Shown here piece after piece: positions 10,174 to 20,100 of a stretch of 64,000 nucleotides of DNA. This stretch comes from Martensiomyces pterosporus (lineage: Eukaryota > Kickxellomycota > Kickxellomycetes > Kickxellales > Kickxellaceae), in contig MU604013.1 in the NCBI GenBank assembly GCA_025201845.1, forward strand, positions 1 through 64,000, given 5' to 3'. The notes below the pieces were generated by a model. It ran no database searches, was not told where the DNA came from, and saw nothing but the letters and a program-made list of their open reading frames with translations. The first letter of the stretch is position 1, and each line of letters starts with the position of its first letter. The position numbers were made by a program, and so were the translations under genes.

Positions 10174-11034
10174 TCAAAAACTGCTTTCTGCGGTGCCAGT
10201 GGCACTGGAGAGAAAGTCGAGGTAGCTGACGATGTGTGTGTAGATGACAAAGCCATCCTCTCGAGTGCAAGACCTGTCCTGCTCAAACTCGGGCCCATAG
10301 CCGTAGCTGACCAGCCCAGCAAGATATGACGTTCCGTTAACTGTGGCAATCAGGCCAGTGCCTGAATCGCCATAGCAGGCGCTTGTGCCAGGCGTGAACT
10401 TGTTCTCTGTGCAGATCTGCGGGCCATCGCTAGACTCCTTAAAGACGATATAGTCCTTGCAGTCGTTGATGTTGGCAATCTTGACTGTTGTTTTCTTGAG
10501 AACATCAGAGACGTTGTGAGAACCAAACTCGGGAGTCATCACACCCCAGCCCAGCGATGTGAGCGAGGTGCCCTCTGGGAGCAGCCCCCTGTACACCTTG
10601 AGGGACTCGACGGTATTTTTCTGGAACGGAATCCCTGAAACTTTGACAAGCGCAATGTCGTGGTAGTTGAACATCGAGTTGTAGTCCGGGTGCACGACTA
10701 CATCTTGGGCAGGCACATATGTTTGTAGCGTCGCGTTGTTGTTGCCAAAGCCGACTTTGACTTGGCTGTGGTTGACAGCGGCGTTTTCTGTTTTGTTGAA
10801 CAGACAGTGGGCAGCTGTGACAACAGCCTGCTCACCAATGATGGTTCCGCCGCAGGAAGACACCATATTGTTCGCAGAGAGCGTAACTCTGACGGTATAT
10901 GGATATTCGCCTTCGGATGCGGCATGGCCGTTGACAACCCGCTTTTCGATGAGAGGATAAGAGCTTGGTGCAGCAAATGCAGTGAATGCAGCAAATGCTA
11001 GAGATGTGGCAGCAAAGAGTGGCAAGGGGCTCAT
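10174..11034 (-). CDS. Secreted chymotrypsin-like serine protease (S1A)
   Basis: 286 residues from the ATG at 11034; an upstream in-frame ATG at 11094 would place 20 polar residues before the signal peptide and is disfavoured. A signal peptide spans residues 1-22, followed by a short propeptide ending in Lys-Arg (31-32), a Kex2-type site. The mature chain starts VVNG. The catalytic triad is visible: His76 in TAAHC, Asp126 in HDIALV, Ser224 in GDSG. The residue at the bottom of the S1 pocket (six before the catalytic Ser) is Ser218, as in chymotrypsin, not the Asp of trypsin. The motif after the catalytic Ser is GTG instead of the usual GGP. Probably an extracellular digestive or cuticle-degrading enzyme; it is convergent with hrq1. 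Confidence 0.92.
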   Translation of the reverse strand: MSPLPLFAATSLAFAAFTAFAAPSSYPLIEKRVVNGHAASEGEYPYTVRVTLSANNMVSSCGGTIIGEQAVVTAAHCLFNKTENAAVNHSQVKVGFGNNNATLQTYVPAQDVVVHPDYNSMFNYHDIALVKVSGIPFQKNTVESLKVYRGLLPEGTSLTSLGWGVMTPEFGSHNVSDVLKKTTVKIANINDCKDYIVFKESSDGPQICTENKFTPGTSACYGDSGTGLIATVNGTSYLAGLVSYGYGPEFEQDRSCTREDGFVIYTHIVSYLDFLSSATGTAESSF

Positions 11035-11115
11035 GGTTGTATGTGAAGAATGGAATGAACAGCAAGGCAGGCGTGGAGTGCTTGTTCGCGCCAAGGGCCA
11101 GTTCCTGCTTTGCCG

Positions 11116-11123
11116 CTTTTATA
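11116..11123 (-). promoter_or_regulatory. TATA box of the serine protease gene
   Basis: TATAAAAG on the minus strand, 82 bp upstream of the ATG at 11034. Spacing and perfect consensus fit a regulated secreted-protein gene. Confidence 0.7.
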
Positions 11124-11748
11124 TTAGCACAAGAGCTGCCAGCCCATGCCATTTGCAGCCCCCTTCCCCGCCTGCATACCTGCCACCTCAAACAGCGCCG
11201 ACACATTCCAGACGCAGCGCAGTGCGCAAAGACGCCCTTTGGTGCTGATGTGCCCATTGATATTACGCTGCACGGGCTTTGCTAAATAGAATGTGCCCCT
11301 TTGCTTTGTGCTTTATGCGAGGATTTCTTTGGCTGCCACCTAAAGGCAGCCAAGACTTGTGTGTGTGTGTGTGTCCATGGAGCACTCTGTGGCTCGTATC
11401 CAGAGCGGTTGCATGTACACATATGCAAAGTGCATCCTTTGTGGCCCGTGGTATCCGCTGTTTACTTCCCCCTCTTGGGTGTCTTTGCAGAAAAGCGGCA
11501 ACTTTCTTTGCAGCTAGTCCGCCACCACTCAGGGCTAATCCTGTCTAGACCAATACTGGCCCTGCAAATGCAAGCATGCTCGACATGTGTACTGCATCGC
11601 CATACAGGAGTCACTGTTTCTGCCAGGGGCGGAGCCATCCGGCAGTGCCTGTGAGCATGGAGTAATAATTGTATTTGAGACTCACAGCGCAATAGACATA
11701 TGAACAGGAACTAAATCACAGCTAAAAAGGAAAGGGCGATCCCAAGTG
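11124..11748. other. Intergenic, no recognisable gene; GT microsatellite
   Basis: Region between the protease promoter and the stop of the next secreted-protein gene. It holds a (GT)n run at about 11359-11374. The open frames of up to 117 codons overlap on both strands and show no domain. Confidence 0.6.
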
Positions 11749-12309
11749 TTACTTGGCCCAGTTGTCGACAGTGGCGTCGAGGAGGGCACCCTTTCCAGTC
11801 TTCCTCGAGTTGAAGTTGTAGGGCGCATCGAAGCTGGCAACATAGAGCGAGAATCCAGTGCCCTTGGCAGCAGCCTTCTTGCACAGCTCGGTAGCGTTGA
11901 AACGGAGGCCAGTGGCTGGGGTATCAAAGAAGATAGTGTACTCCTTGGTAAGGAAGCTTGGTGCGTTGTTGCCGTTGACAGTTGCCTCATCCCAGGTGTT
12001 GGCGGTGGCCGCGGCAACGCTGATGTTCTGCGGCTTGGCGGGGTCCTTGAACGGAGGAAGCGTGACGAAGCAGCTCAGCAGTCTGTTGGGAGCCTGGGTG
12101 GCCTCCGACGGCAGGGTGAAGCCGATGATGGCGGTCTTGTTGTTGAATGCCTTCAGGACTAGCTCGTTTCCGTGGGTCTGGCCGGCGTTTGCCGGGGTGA
12201 AGTCGACCCACGAGTCCTTGAAGGGTGCGATTTTGCTGTAGGTCTTGGGCCAGGCAGCGGCGAAGGGAGCAGCGGCGAGAAGAGCGGTGGCGAATGCGGC
12301 GAACTTCAT
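11749..12309 (-). CDS. Small secreted protein, DNRLRE/CBM96-like
   Basis: 186 residues from the ATG at 12309; the longer open frame upstream runs through the leader repeat and is not expected to be coding. A clear signal peptide covers residues 1-19 (MKFAAFATALLAAAPFAAA). The rest is one compact beta-rich domain with the pattern of DNRLRE/CBM96-type modules: an early DSWVDF segment, a conserved small-residue turn, an AIIGFTLP strand, an ISVAAATANTWDEATVNGNN segment and a late TGLRFNATEL strand. Such domains are found in secreted fungal wall or carbohydrate-associated proteins. No catalytic motif is seen. The fold assignment is by pattern only; it could be an unrelated secreted beta-sandwich. 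Confidence 0.75.
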   Translation of the reverse strand: MKFAAFATALLAAAPFAAAWPKTYSKIAPFKDSWVDFTPANAGQTHGNELVLKAFNNKTAIIGFTLPSEATQAPNRLLSCFVTLPPFKDPAKPQNISVAAATANTWDEATVNGNNAPSFLTKEYTIFFDTPATGLRFNATELCKKAAAKGTGFSLYVASFDAPYNFNSRKTGKGALLDATVDNWAK

Positions 12310-12701
12310 TGTAGATGTCGTTGGAGCTGTTGCTGGATGTGTGAGTGGATGTGTGAGTGGATGTTCTGATATGGATTCTTTTGCCGGAATGCGCGCACTG
12401 CTTCGCCCTTTTATACGCATCGTAGCCGCATTTTGCAACAATGTACACAGCAACAAGCGCACTACCTGGAAATCAGCATAGACACCCACTAAAATAGAAT
12501 ATTCTCGGTGTTCGCTGCTGACAACCTACGATGATTTCACGGTAATTGCCGACGTTCTCTTTCTTGATATATGCAAGCCGCACTGGTGCCAAAAAAAAGC
12601 AGATACCTAGCGTTCCTCGGCCTTGATTAATGTGGAGAGGGTGTCTTTCTTCAAAATCAGCACGAGTTTTTGATGTCTGCCAGCTAAAAGACAGCATTTT
12701 T
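12310..12701. promoter_or_regulatory. Promoter and leader of the secreted protein gene
   Basis: A perfect TATAAAAG on the minus strand at 12408-12415 lies 99 bp upstream of the ATG at 12309. Between them, at 12334-12363, is a 12-bp unit (GGATGTGTGAGT on the plus strand) in about 2.5 tandem copies, most likely in the 5' leader. The right part also holds the 3' end of vms1. Confidence 0.65.
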
Positions 12702-15700
12702 CTACCCCTTGAGCTCCTGATGTTCATGCAGGCACTCTATGCTGCAGCACTTCCAGTCGAATTGTTCGAACGGCACCACGCCATGGAGGGACTTGCCGCA
12801 GTGTGTGCAGCAATCAGTCGAGTGGTGCTGACCACCACCGCGTGCTGCTGATGTCGCTGACACCTTTTGCTCAGCCATCCGCCGCTCATACGCTTTGAAG
12901 CGCAGCTCTCTATCTATGGCACGCTGGGTATCGGGAGATGCCGGCCGTGCTGGTTGCGGAGCAGCGTTGCCAGCTGCGCTGCTCTTGCCCTTCTTCGATC
13001 CCGATGACGTCTTCTTGACGCCCCAGTTGCCGGCAGAGGCATACGCCATGCTTAGCATCCGCGCACGAAGCTCGCTCTCAGACATCTTCTGCACGTTCTT
13101 CTTTAAGCTCCTTTGCTTCTCCTCCTCCTCAGCCTGCTTCTGCAGCGCGTCATCCAGCGCCTGCTCGTCCTCTTGCTCAGCGGCCTTTGCGCGCTCCTTC
13201 TTTTCCTTCTTCTCGCGCTCGCGCTGCTTGCGCCGCTCCTTGTCACGCCGCCTCTTCTCCTTCGCCCTCTCCTCGTTCTCCTTCATCTTCTCCTTGGACA
13301 AGGGCTCGGGCACTCTTGCCTTGTACCAGTCAATGCCGTCAACATCGCCCTCGTGCTCCGATCTGTACACCCTGAACACATCGCGCGTCTTGCGGTCCTT
13401 TGCCACCTCGTATGCAGTCTTGCCTCCAGAAAACAGCGGCGGGTAGCCGTTGGTGACCGTAGGATCCTCGCCGTGCTCGAGCAAAAACGGAATCAGGTCA
13501 ACGCGGCCCAGCGAGGATGCCAGGTGGAGCAATGTGGGTGTTTTGTGTGATTCTATGAGATCAGTTGTCTCCAGGTAGCGCAGGTCAATGGCTGGGTCGC
13601 TCAGTGCGTCGAGCAGCTGAGCCAGCTTGTCGTAGAGATAGGCAACAATTGCGTCGTCCGCCTGCGATTCGTCCAGAAGCATCTTTGCGATATGGTAGAG
13701 GAACGCCATCAGATCCGGCCGTGGCTCGGGCTCCAGCGTGTGGTCGCTCTCGGCACCACCGTCCTCCACCGCATGCCTGCCCGAAGAGCCGCTGGAATCC
13801 ATCTGCTGGTCATCTCCCACAGCACCACCAGCCCTGGAGCTACCAGTAGCAGTGGCAAATTTGCTCATATCGACTGTCTTCACAACCACAGTTGTAATTT
13901 CCGCATATGCGCGCTCAAGCTCTGTCAGCGACGGACGCCCCATCGGCACAGGCACCGATCGGATCTTGGGGTCGCTCCACAGCATTGCATGTGCAGAGGG
14001 ATCACTGCTCGAGCCAAAGAAGCCCTTGCGGTTGGTGCGAGGCACGCGAACAAACACTCTGGTGCTGGCGTGCAGCAGCGGCCGCCACTGGTCCATAAGG
14101 CCCTGAATCTCCTCCTGCAGCATCCTCTCGTTGTGCCGCCTGATCTGTGCACCAGCGCTCTTTGCTGCCCGACCCATAGCGTTGTCCTGCCGCGACTGCG
14201 ACCCACCCTGCTTGCGGCGCGTGGTGTATCTGTGGAAAGTCTTGTGGGCGATGATCTTGCCACTGCGGTTGTCAAACACGGCACCAGCAAAGTATCCGCC
14301 GTTCATACTGAGGATCGTCCACAAGCTGCTCTGGGGATCGACTTCTGGCAAAGGCATGAGGCTGGGTTTGGACGAGCTGGCACTAGACTCGCCACCTTCG
14401 TCGTCAATAACTGCCGCCGCCGCCGCTGCTGCTTCTTTCTGCTTTTGCGCAAGAGCAAGCTTCTCCATCTTGAGCTCCAGCTGCGTCTTTTTCTCTGCCG
14501 GCGGCAGCTGCATCCTTAGCAGCTCGGTAAGTACCTGGTGCCCATCAACGTGGATGCCGTGCTGGCCTTTGGGCACCAGGATGCGTCGCTGCACTCCATA
14601 CACAGTGGCAAGTTCTGTGCCCTCGCCGTCGTCTGGCTGCTTGCCCTTGGCGCTGCTGTCACTGGCATCGGCATTAAGTGTGCTCTTGTTCGGTGTGGGC
14701 ACAAACCACAGGTATGGTGTAGGCTTGTGCTCGCCACTCGCCTCGTCATCGTCGTCATCGTCGGCATTGCCGCCAATGCCAGATAAATGTCTATTCTGGC
14801 CAGAGCTTCTCGCTNNNNNNNNNNGCTGCTGCTTCTTTCTGCTTTTGCGCAAGAGCAAGCTTCTCCATCTTGAGCTCCAGCTGCGTCTTTTTCTCTGCCG
14901 GCGGCAGCTGCATCCTTAGCAGCTCGGTAAGTACCTGGTGCCCATCAACGTGGATGCCGTGCTGGCCTTTGGGCACCAGGATGCGTCGCTGCACTCCATA
15001 CACAGTGGCAAGTTCTGTGCCCTCGCCGTCGTCTGGCTGCTTGCCCTTGGCGCTGCTGTCACTGGCATCGGCATTAAGTGTGCTCTTGTTCGGTGTGGGC
15101 ACAAACCACAGGTATGGTGTAGGCTTGTGCTCGCCACTCGCCTCGTCATCGTCGTCATCGTCGGCATTGCCGCCAATGCCAGATAAATGTCTATTCTGGC
15201 CAGAGCTTCTCGCTGCATCGAGTTCCTGCGACAGCGCCTCAGCATCGACCGTCGATTTGCCGCCCCTGTAACTCAGTGTCTCGCTCGGTGTAGCAGCCTG
15301 CTGCTCATTATTCTCAACAGAATCAGCCATGCTCATGCTCTCGTAGTCCTTTTCGTCATCGCCAACAACGCTGACATCAGATTCGCTCCAAATCGATTCC
15401 GTTTCGCTGTCAGAGCCACTGCCACTGCCACTGCCATCGACAGCACCTCCATCGCCACCATCGGCTGGCCGGTCCACCTCGTTGTCTGGTTTGGCCACGG
15501 CCTGCTCAGCTACGGGATTCCACGGATACTCCATATCGTTTGCTTCGACATCGACGTTCGTTCTCCTCCACTGCAGCTTCCTAGCCATGTTGACTTGGTG
15601 CCATGCCGACTTGAAGTGCACACGCTGCTCTGCCGAGCTCTCAAACGCCACGCCACCGCAGGTATGGCATGTAGCAGTGGCCAGGCGCGCAGAGGCAAAT

Positions 15701-15945
15701 GCGCCCATCGACGCCTGCTGGGCGTGGTCGATCTGAGGCGTTGAGTAGTGTGCCTTTGCAGAGCCACCACTGCCATTCGCTTGTGTGTGTGCAGTGCCGT
15801 TTCTGGAGATGGCTGATCGGGTGCTCTTTTGCAAGCGGTTGAGCTTGTCTGATACCTGCAGTCCGTCGATAACGTCGGCCGGAAGGTGGAAGACGCTGAC
15901 CGACCTGCTCTGCTGCGCTCTACTCTTCTTTCCCTGCGATGACAT
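12702..15945 (-). CDS. vms1: Vms1/ANKZF1 peptidyl-tRNA hydrolase of ribosome quality control (split by an assembly gap)
   Basis: Start ATG at 15945, stop at 12702. In the assembly the frame is broken by 10 N and a 390-bp direct repeat. Dropping one copy plus the N (400 bp) restores one frame of 947 residues. Visible in order: a C2H2-type finger (CHTCGGVAFESSAEQRVHF), the VLRF1 release-factor-like domain around SLWTILSMNGGYFAGAVF with the catalytic-loop motif GGSQS, an ankyrin segment (LLHLASSLGRVDLIPFLLEHG), a long charged coiled coil (about KEKMKENEERAKEKRRRDKE) that in this family includes the Cdc48-binding VIM, and a C-terminal Cys/His cluster (CTHCGKSL...CCSIECLHEH). Vms1 cleaves peptidyl-tRNA on stalled 60S subunits and counteracts CAT tailing at mitochondria. 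It is longer than yeast Vms1 because of acidic linkers. Confidence 0.92.
14425..14814. repeat. Direct repeat, copy 1 (contig-overlap artefact)
   Basis: 390 bp that recur at 14825-15214 with a constant offset of 400; every stretch compared is identical. Copy 1 ends exactly at the N run and copy 2 begins exactly after it. That is the signature of two overlapping contigs that were joined with a gap instead of merged. Confidence 0.95.
14815..14824. other. Assembly gap (10 N) inside vms1
   Basis: Ten N between the two copies of the 390-bp repeat. The gap length is nominal and the true gap is negative. Confidence 0.98.
14825..15214. repeat. Direct repeat, copy 2 (contig-overlap artefact)
   Basis: Second copy of the sequence at 14425-14814. 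Keeping both shifts the vms1 frame by one base (400 is not a multiple of 3). Confidence 0.95.
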
Positions 15946-16265
15946 TTCTTTCAAATGGTTTAAATTTGTTTTCAAGGATGGGGGGAATACGTGGAAGAGA
16001 GAAATGGCACTTTGGTGAAATTTCGTGCTTGCCGGCTGATACACCCAAGATCGTAGCCAGAGCCGCAGTAGCCCTCGCTTTCTGCGGCCACCGCTTTCCT
16101 GCACCTCTGCTTTTGGCGGCTCGCTCCAAGCCGAGCTGTGCTGAGCCGGACCGTGTCCTCCACTCGATGTGTGCCAGCCCAGATAGCGACATGGGGTTCA
16201 GAGTGCCGCAGGCACGCAGCCAAGGTGCCGAACACCTGGTGGCCCGTCAACCAGCTACGCATCTA

Positions 16266-16769
16266 CTATGTAAAGCCGCGACGCAATGCACCAATGCCGA
16301 CACGCGCTGATTCGCCAGCTGGCTTCATCTGCCTTTTGCCCTCGGTGACAGCCTTCGATATCTCTGTCAGGTTTGTCTCAGTGACCATTCCAGCGGAGAC
16401 AACCTCTGACAGTATATAATGCACGTCGTCGAAATGGAAGATGAGATCCAGCTCGCACACATTCTCAAACACCCGGTCGAGGGCCTCCACAAACACCTGA
16501 ATCAGGTCCAAGATGCCCAAGTCGCTCTCCGACGAGTCCACAACAAAGACAAAGTACAGGGTCGCGTAGTGGCGGTAGATGATGCGAGAGTCCGATCCGC
16601 CGATCATCTGGCTGCCTTCGAGAAAGTTGCACAGGGTGTCGGGGCGCTTGGAGATTAGGGCGTGGATCTCGCGCAGGATCTGCTGCTGCGTGGCTGTGTC
16701 GACCTGCTCGTAGGACCTGATCAGCCGGGGCTTGCCCAGCTGATTGAATATAAGAACAGATTTGATCAT
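16266..16769 (-). CDS. aps3: AP-3 complex sigma subunit
   Basis: 167 residues from the ATG at 16769 (MIKSVLIFNQLGKPRLIRSY); the upstream in-frame extension to 16892 is leader-like. It has a single longin-type adaptin small-chain domain. Diagnostic stretches are the strand IIYRHYATLYFVFVVDSSES and the sigma-specific helix LIQVFVEALDRVFENVCELD. The motif choice (FLEGSQMIGGSDSRIIYRHY) points to sigma-3 rather than sigma-1 or sigma-2. AP-3 sorts cargo from Golgi/endosome to the vacuole. Length matches the family. The gene is divergent from the Cep57-domain gene. Confidence 0.93.
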   Translation of the reverse strand: MIKSVLIFNQLGKPRLIRSYEQVDTATQQQILREIHALISKRPDTLCNFLEGSQMIGGSDSRIIYRHYATLYFVFVVDSSESDLGILDLIQVFVEALDRVFENVCELDLIFHFDDVHYILSEVVSAGMVTETNLTEISKAVTEGKRQMKPAGESARVGIGALRRGFT

Positions 16770-17197
16770 TCTAAGAAGAGCAGCAGCAAGGGCCGGAATC
16801 GGTGGCAAAACTATGCTCGGCACGCGCCACACAAAGCGGAAGCACCAAAACATGCCTGCTGTGCGAGATGCTTGACATGTGGGCAGCATCACGTGGATGG
16901 ACCCTGCCGCCCAACGAAATTTTTCGCTTGCTGCGTTTCACAGACAGGCTGACCTTTAAAGTAAACAAAAGCAGGAACAGCCTGTATCGTGGCTGTCGCT
17001 GAACACGCCTTCGCCTCTCCCTCCTCTTTCTCCTTCTCCTTGGGCTTCACTACTGTTTATTTGCCGTGAAGCAGCACACTCTTATTTATTTCCCTGCGTA
17101 CTTTTTTTGTTGCGATTTCTACACCCCTCGCGTGCAGCTCCGCTTGTTTATCGTCTCGTTTCCCTTTATCGACAGCAGCCCTGTTTGCTCTGAGCTA
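16770..17197. promoter_or_regulatory. Divergent promoter, aps3 / Cep57-domain gene
   Basis: A 428-bp region between two divergent starts. The right half is pyrimidine-rich (about 17000-17180), typical of a fungal promoter or leader. No TATA consensus recognised. Confidence 0.45.
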
Positions 17198-20100
17198 ATG
17201 CCGTTCGATTTGCCCACTGGATCCGAGGACATTGACCAGTCGTCGTTCCGGTACGACACCCAGCGGTTCCAGCAGGAAATGGAGGAGCTCTCCGGCTTCA
17301 GCTCTGACGAGCAGAGCGAGGAGTCCACGAACATTTTAAACGCCGGCGAAGCAATGTCCGGAATCGGCCGGGTGGTGTCTCAAACCGAGGCCAGCATGGA
17401 CTTTACCACGAATTTGGAGGCTCCCCTGGAGGGCCTTCAGAAGCGCAAGTCGCATCCGATGTCGGCGGCTCCCACGCTCAGCAAAGCGCAGAATAGCAAC
17501 GCGGCGGCGATAGAGGATATGTCGATGTCGAGGTTTGCGGATAGCTACTGGCGACCGCAGAGGAGTAGCGTGCCTGATGAGCGCGCCGAGATTACTGGAG
17601 ATTACACCGGCGTGCAGAGCGAGTTCAGGGAGATCACGGAGGACGATCTGAGGTCAATGGTAAGAGAGAGGCTCAAGAAGCAATAGCAGTGCTGTTGTGT
17701 GTTCCTGAATGGTTGCCGATGATTGTGCACAACTTGTCAATGTTGGTCTAATTGCCTTGTTACTGCTTTTGTCGAAACTTTGCTCAAATGCTTATTATTG
17801 TAGGAGTTCTCGACACAGTCGGCAGCAGTCAGTAATAATGGCTATCTGGCTACTGCGTTGCCCAGAGCGTATCATAGCCAGCAAACAAACAATAATAACA
17901 GCAACAACAACATCAACAACACTGGCGATGAGGAAACCGTCAGCGACTCATTCCTTGCACATGCGAGAGTCCAGAACCAGGACCGCAGGCGACGCACCTT
18001 TGCATCAGACAGCCCACAGCTGCAGCAGCAACACCAATACCAATTCGGCTCGCCCATACGCCCGCTTCCCAGACGTCCAGAGAGCTACCACGCCTTCCCA
18101 GGCAGCGAGCAATCCACGGAGCAGATGGGACAGGATGACCGCTTGCCGACATTTAGCTCGCCGCGACCAACACAGACCACAGACGGCAATGTTGTCGGTG
18201 CGATGGCCAGGCTGTCTCTCCAGGAGACGGACAACCAGCAGCAGCAACAGTACCACGGTACTATAACAAATGTCGCGGAATCAGAGTCGCCCTGGCGCAT
18301 GGGGTCGCCTGAGTACGAGCCCACACCGATGATCACCCGGCCTGTCTCGGAACAGTCGACTGAGTCGCGTACGGGAAAGGGGCTCTCGGAGTCGTTTGTT
18401 GCTCGGGTGAGAGCCGACTTTGAGGCAAGAAGAGACCACAATGCGCTGCCGGACGACAAGACCAGCCCCAACTACATTCCCTCGCACCTCATCAACCCCT
18501 ACAACGTCATGCGCGAGCGGTTCCTCAACGGCCCCAACCCTGAGGGCACGCCAAACGGCCGCTTGCATGGCACACCGGGGCCTTCGAAGCCTGCTGCCGA
18601 GGCGCGTGGGGGAAATGGCGAGGATGTGCCTGGATGGCCCGATCCAAACGCGAACAAGAGTGGGCAGGATGCGGACCGGGAGCAGCAGCCAAATGGACTG
18701 CGAAAGACGCGTAGGCGGTTCTCGGAGGAAATCAGAATGTCGATGGAGTCGCTGGACCACCACAACATTGGCAGCCAGGACTCGGAAGACTCTGTGTTTG
18801 AGTTTGGGCCCGAACCCGACTACTACAACGACATTCAGCCCAACGGAATCGGCGACGGCGTGCAGTACGTCAACATTGGCGACGACGAGGACGAGGACGA
18901 TTTGCATGACTTTGGCGTTGACAGGATCAACAGCTTTGGCGACTCCTCTCACCACTATGGAGACAGATCCCCACACCCATTTGAGGGGTATAGATCGGGC
19001 CGCAGCTCGATTGCACTCGAGGCTGAGATAAAGGCCATGGACCAGCCTACCACTACCGCCAATGCTGACGAGATGTTTGGCGAGAGATACCCACACAGCA
19101 GCAACCCCACATTGTCGGATATCGTCCGCGACCACGAAAAGGTCTTTTCGGACCTATTCGCGTCGGACGGCGAAGAAGAGGAGGAGTTCGACCCCAGCAA
19201 GCCACCTGCATCCCTGTTTGCCTCCAGCGCGTCGATTGTGGCCGAAATGAGCAGACGAAAGAGACACGCAAAGAGGTCGCACAACTTTTCCACGTGGGAC
19301 GGTCGCGATGCTACACCCGACAGACTGAGGCAGCAGGAGCAGCAGATCAGCGCGGGCGGCAAACACCCGATTGAGATGCTGGAGAAGACGAACAGCCTGG
19401 GGATGTCGGACAGAGCCAGCGACATCAGCGGCCTGCTGCCATTGTCAGAATTTTCGCCGCAGGGCCCCGGGTCGGCAAATCTGCTGTCGCGGATCAGGAG
19501 CCACACAGGCGGGTCGTCGGCTCTGGGCAATGACAACAATGATGTGGGTGCCACCCCCACGACACCAAGGGCTGGACACGCCGGGGGCCAGCATGCAGGC
19601 AGCCTGGATCCAGATAAGTACAAGGACGGTGCCCCACCGCCAACCACGCCTACTACGTTTATTGCGCGAGATACCCACCATAGGCCACCGAGCCGCGTGC
19701 TCCACCGGGTCCCGCCATTCCAGGCGCTGGAGGCTACAAACGGAGTGGACAAGGGCAAGGCTGCAGAGTACGGAGTGAGTGGCGGTCACGAGTCGCAGCA
19801 TGGGCGGCAGCAGCTTGGCCGCACTAGGCGCCCTGCTGGTCCGCGCAGTTTTGAAGGAGCAGGCAAGTCCTTGGCCCAAAACACACCCTACTCTGCTGGT
19901 GCTGCTGGCAGCAGCAACAATGCCCAATCCGCGGTCAGATCTCCTGCTGCAGACCGTCAGCACAACCAGCGCGCAGCTGTTGACTTTGCTTCGGCGGCGC
20001 AGGAGACAGCAGCACATTCCATCTCTGGTAGTCCAGGCGCAAGAGCCGCGGGTGGCGACGATCCACACGGCCTGGGGTCTCTGTTCCAGGACTCGCTGCC

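Noticed and set aside
14425..15214. A genuine internal duplication in vms1
   Set aside because: Copies are identical and end exactly at the N run, and the pattern is repeated at the second gap. A contig overlap explains both.
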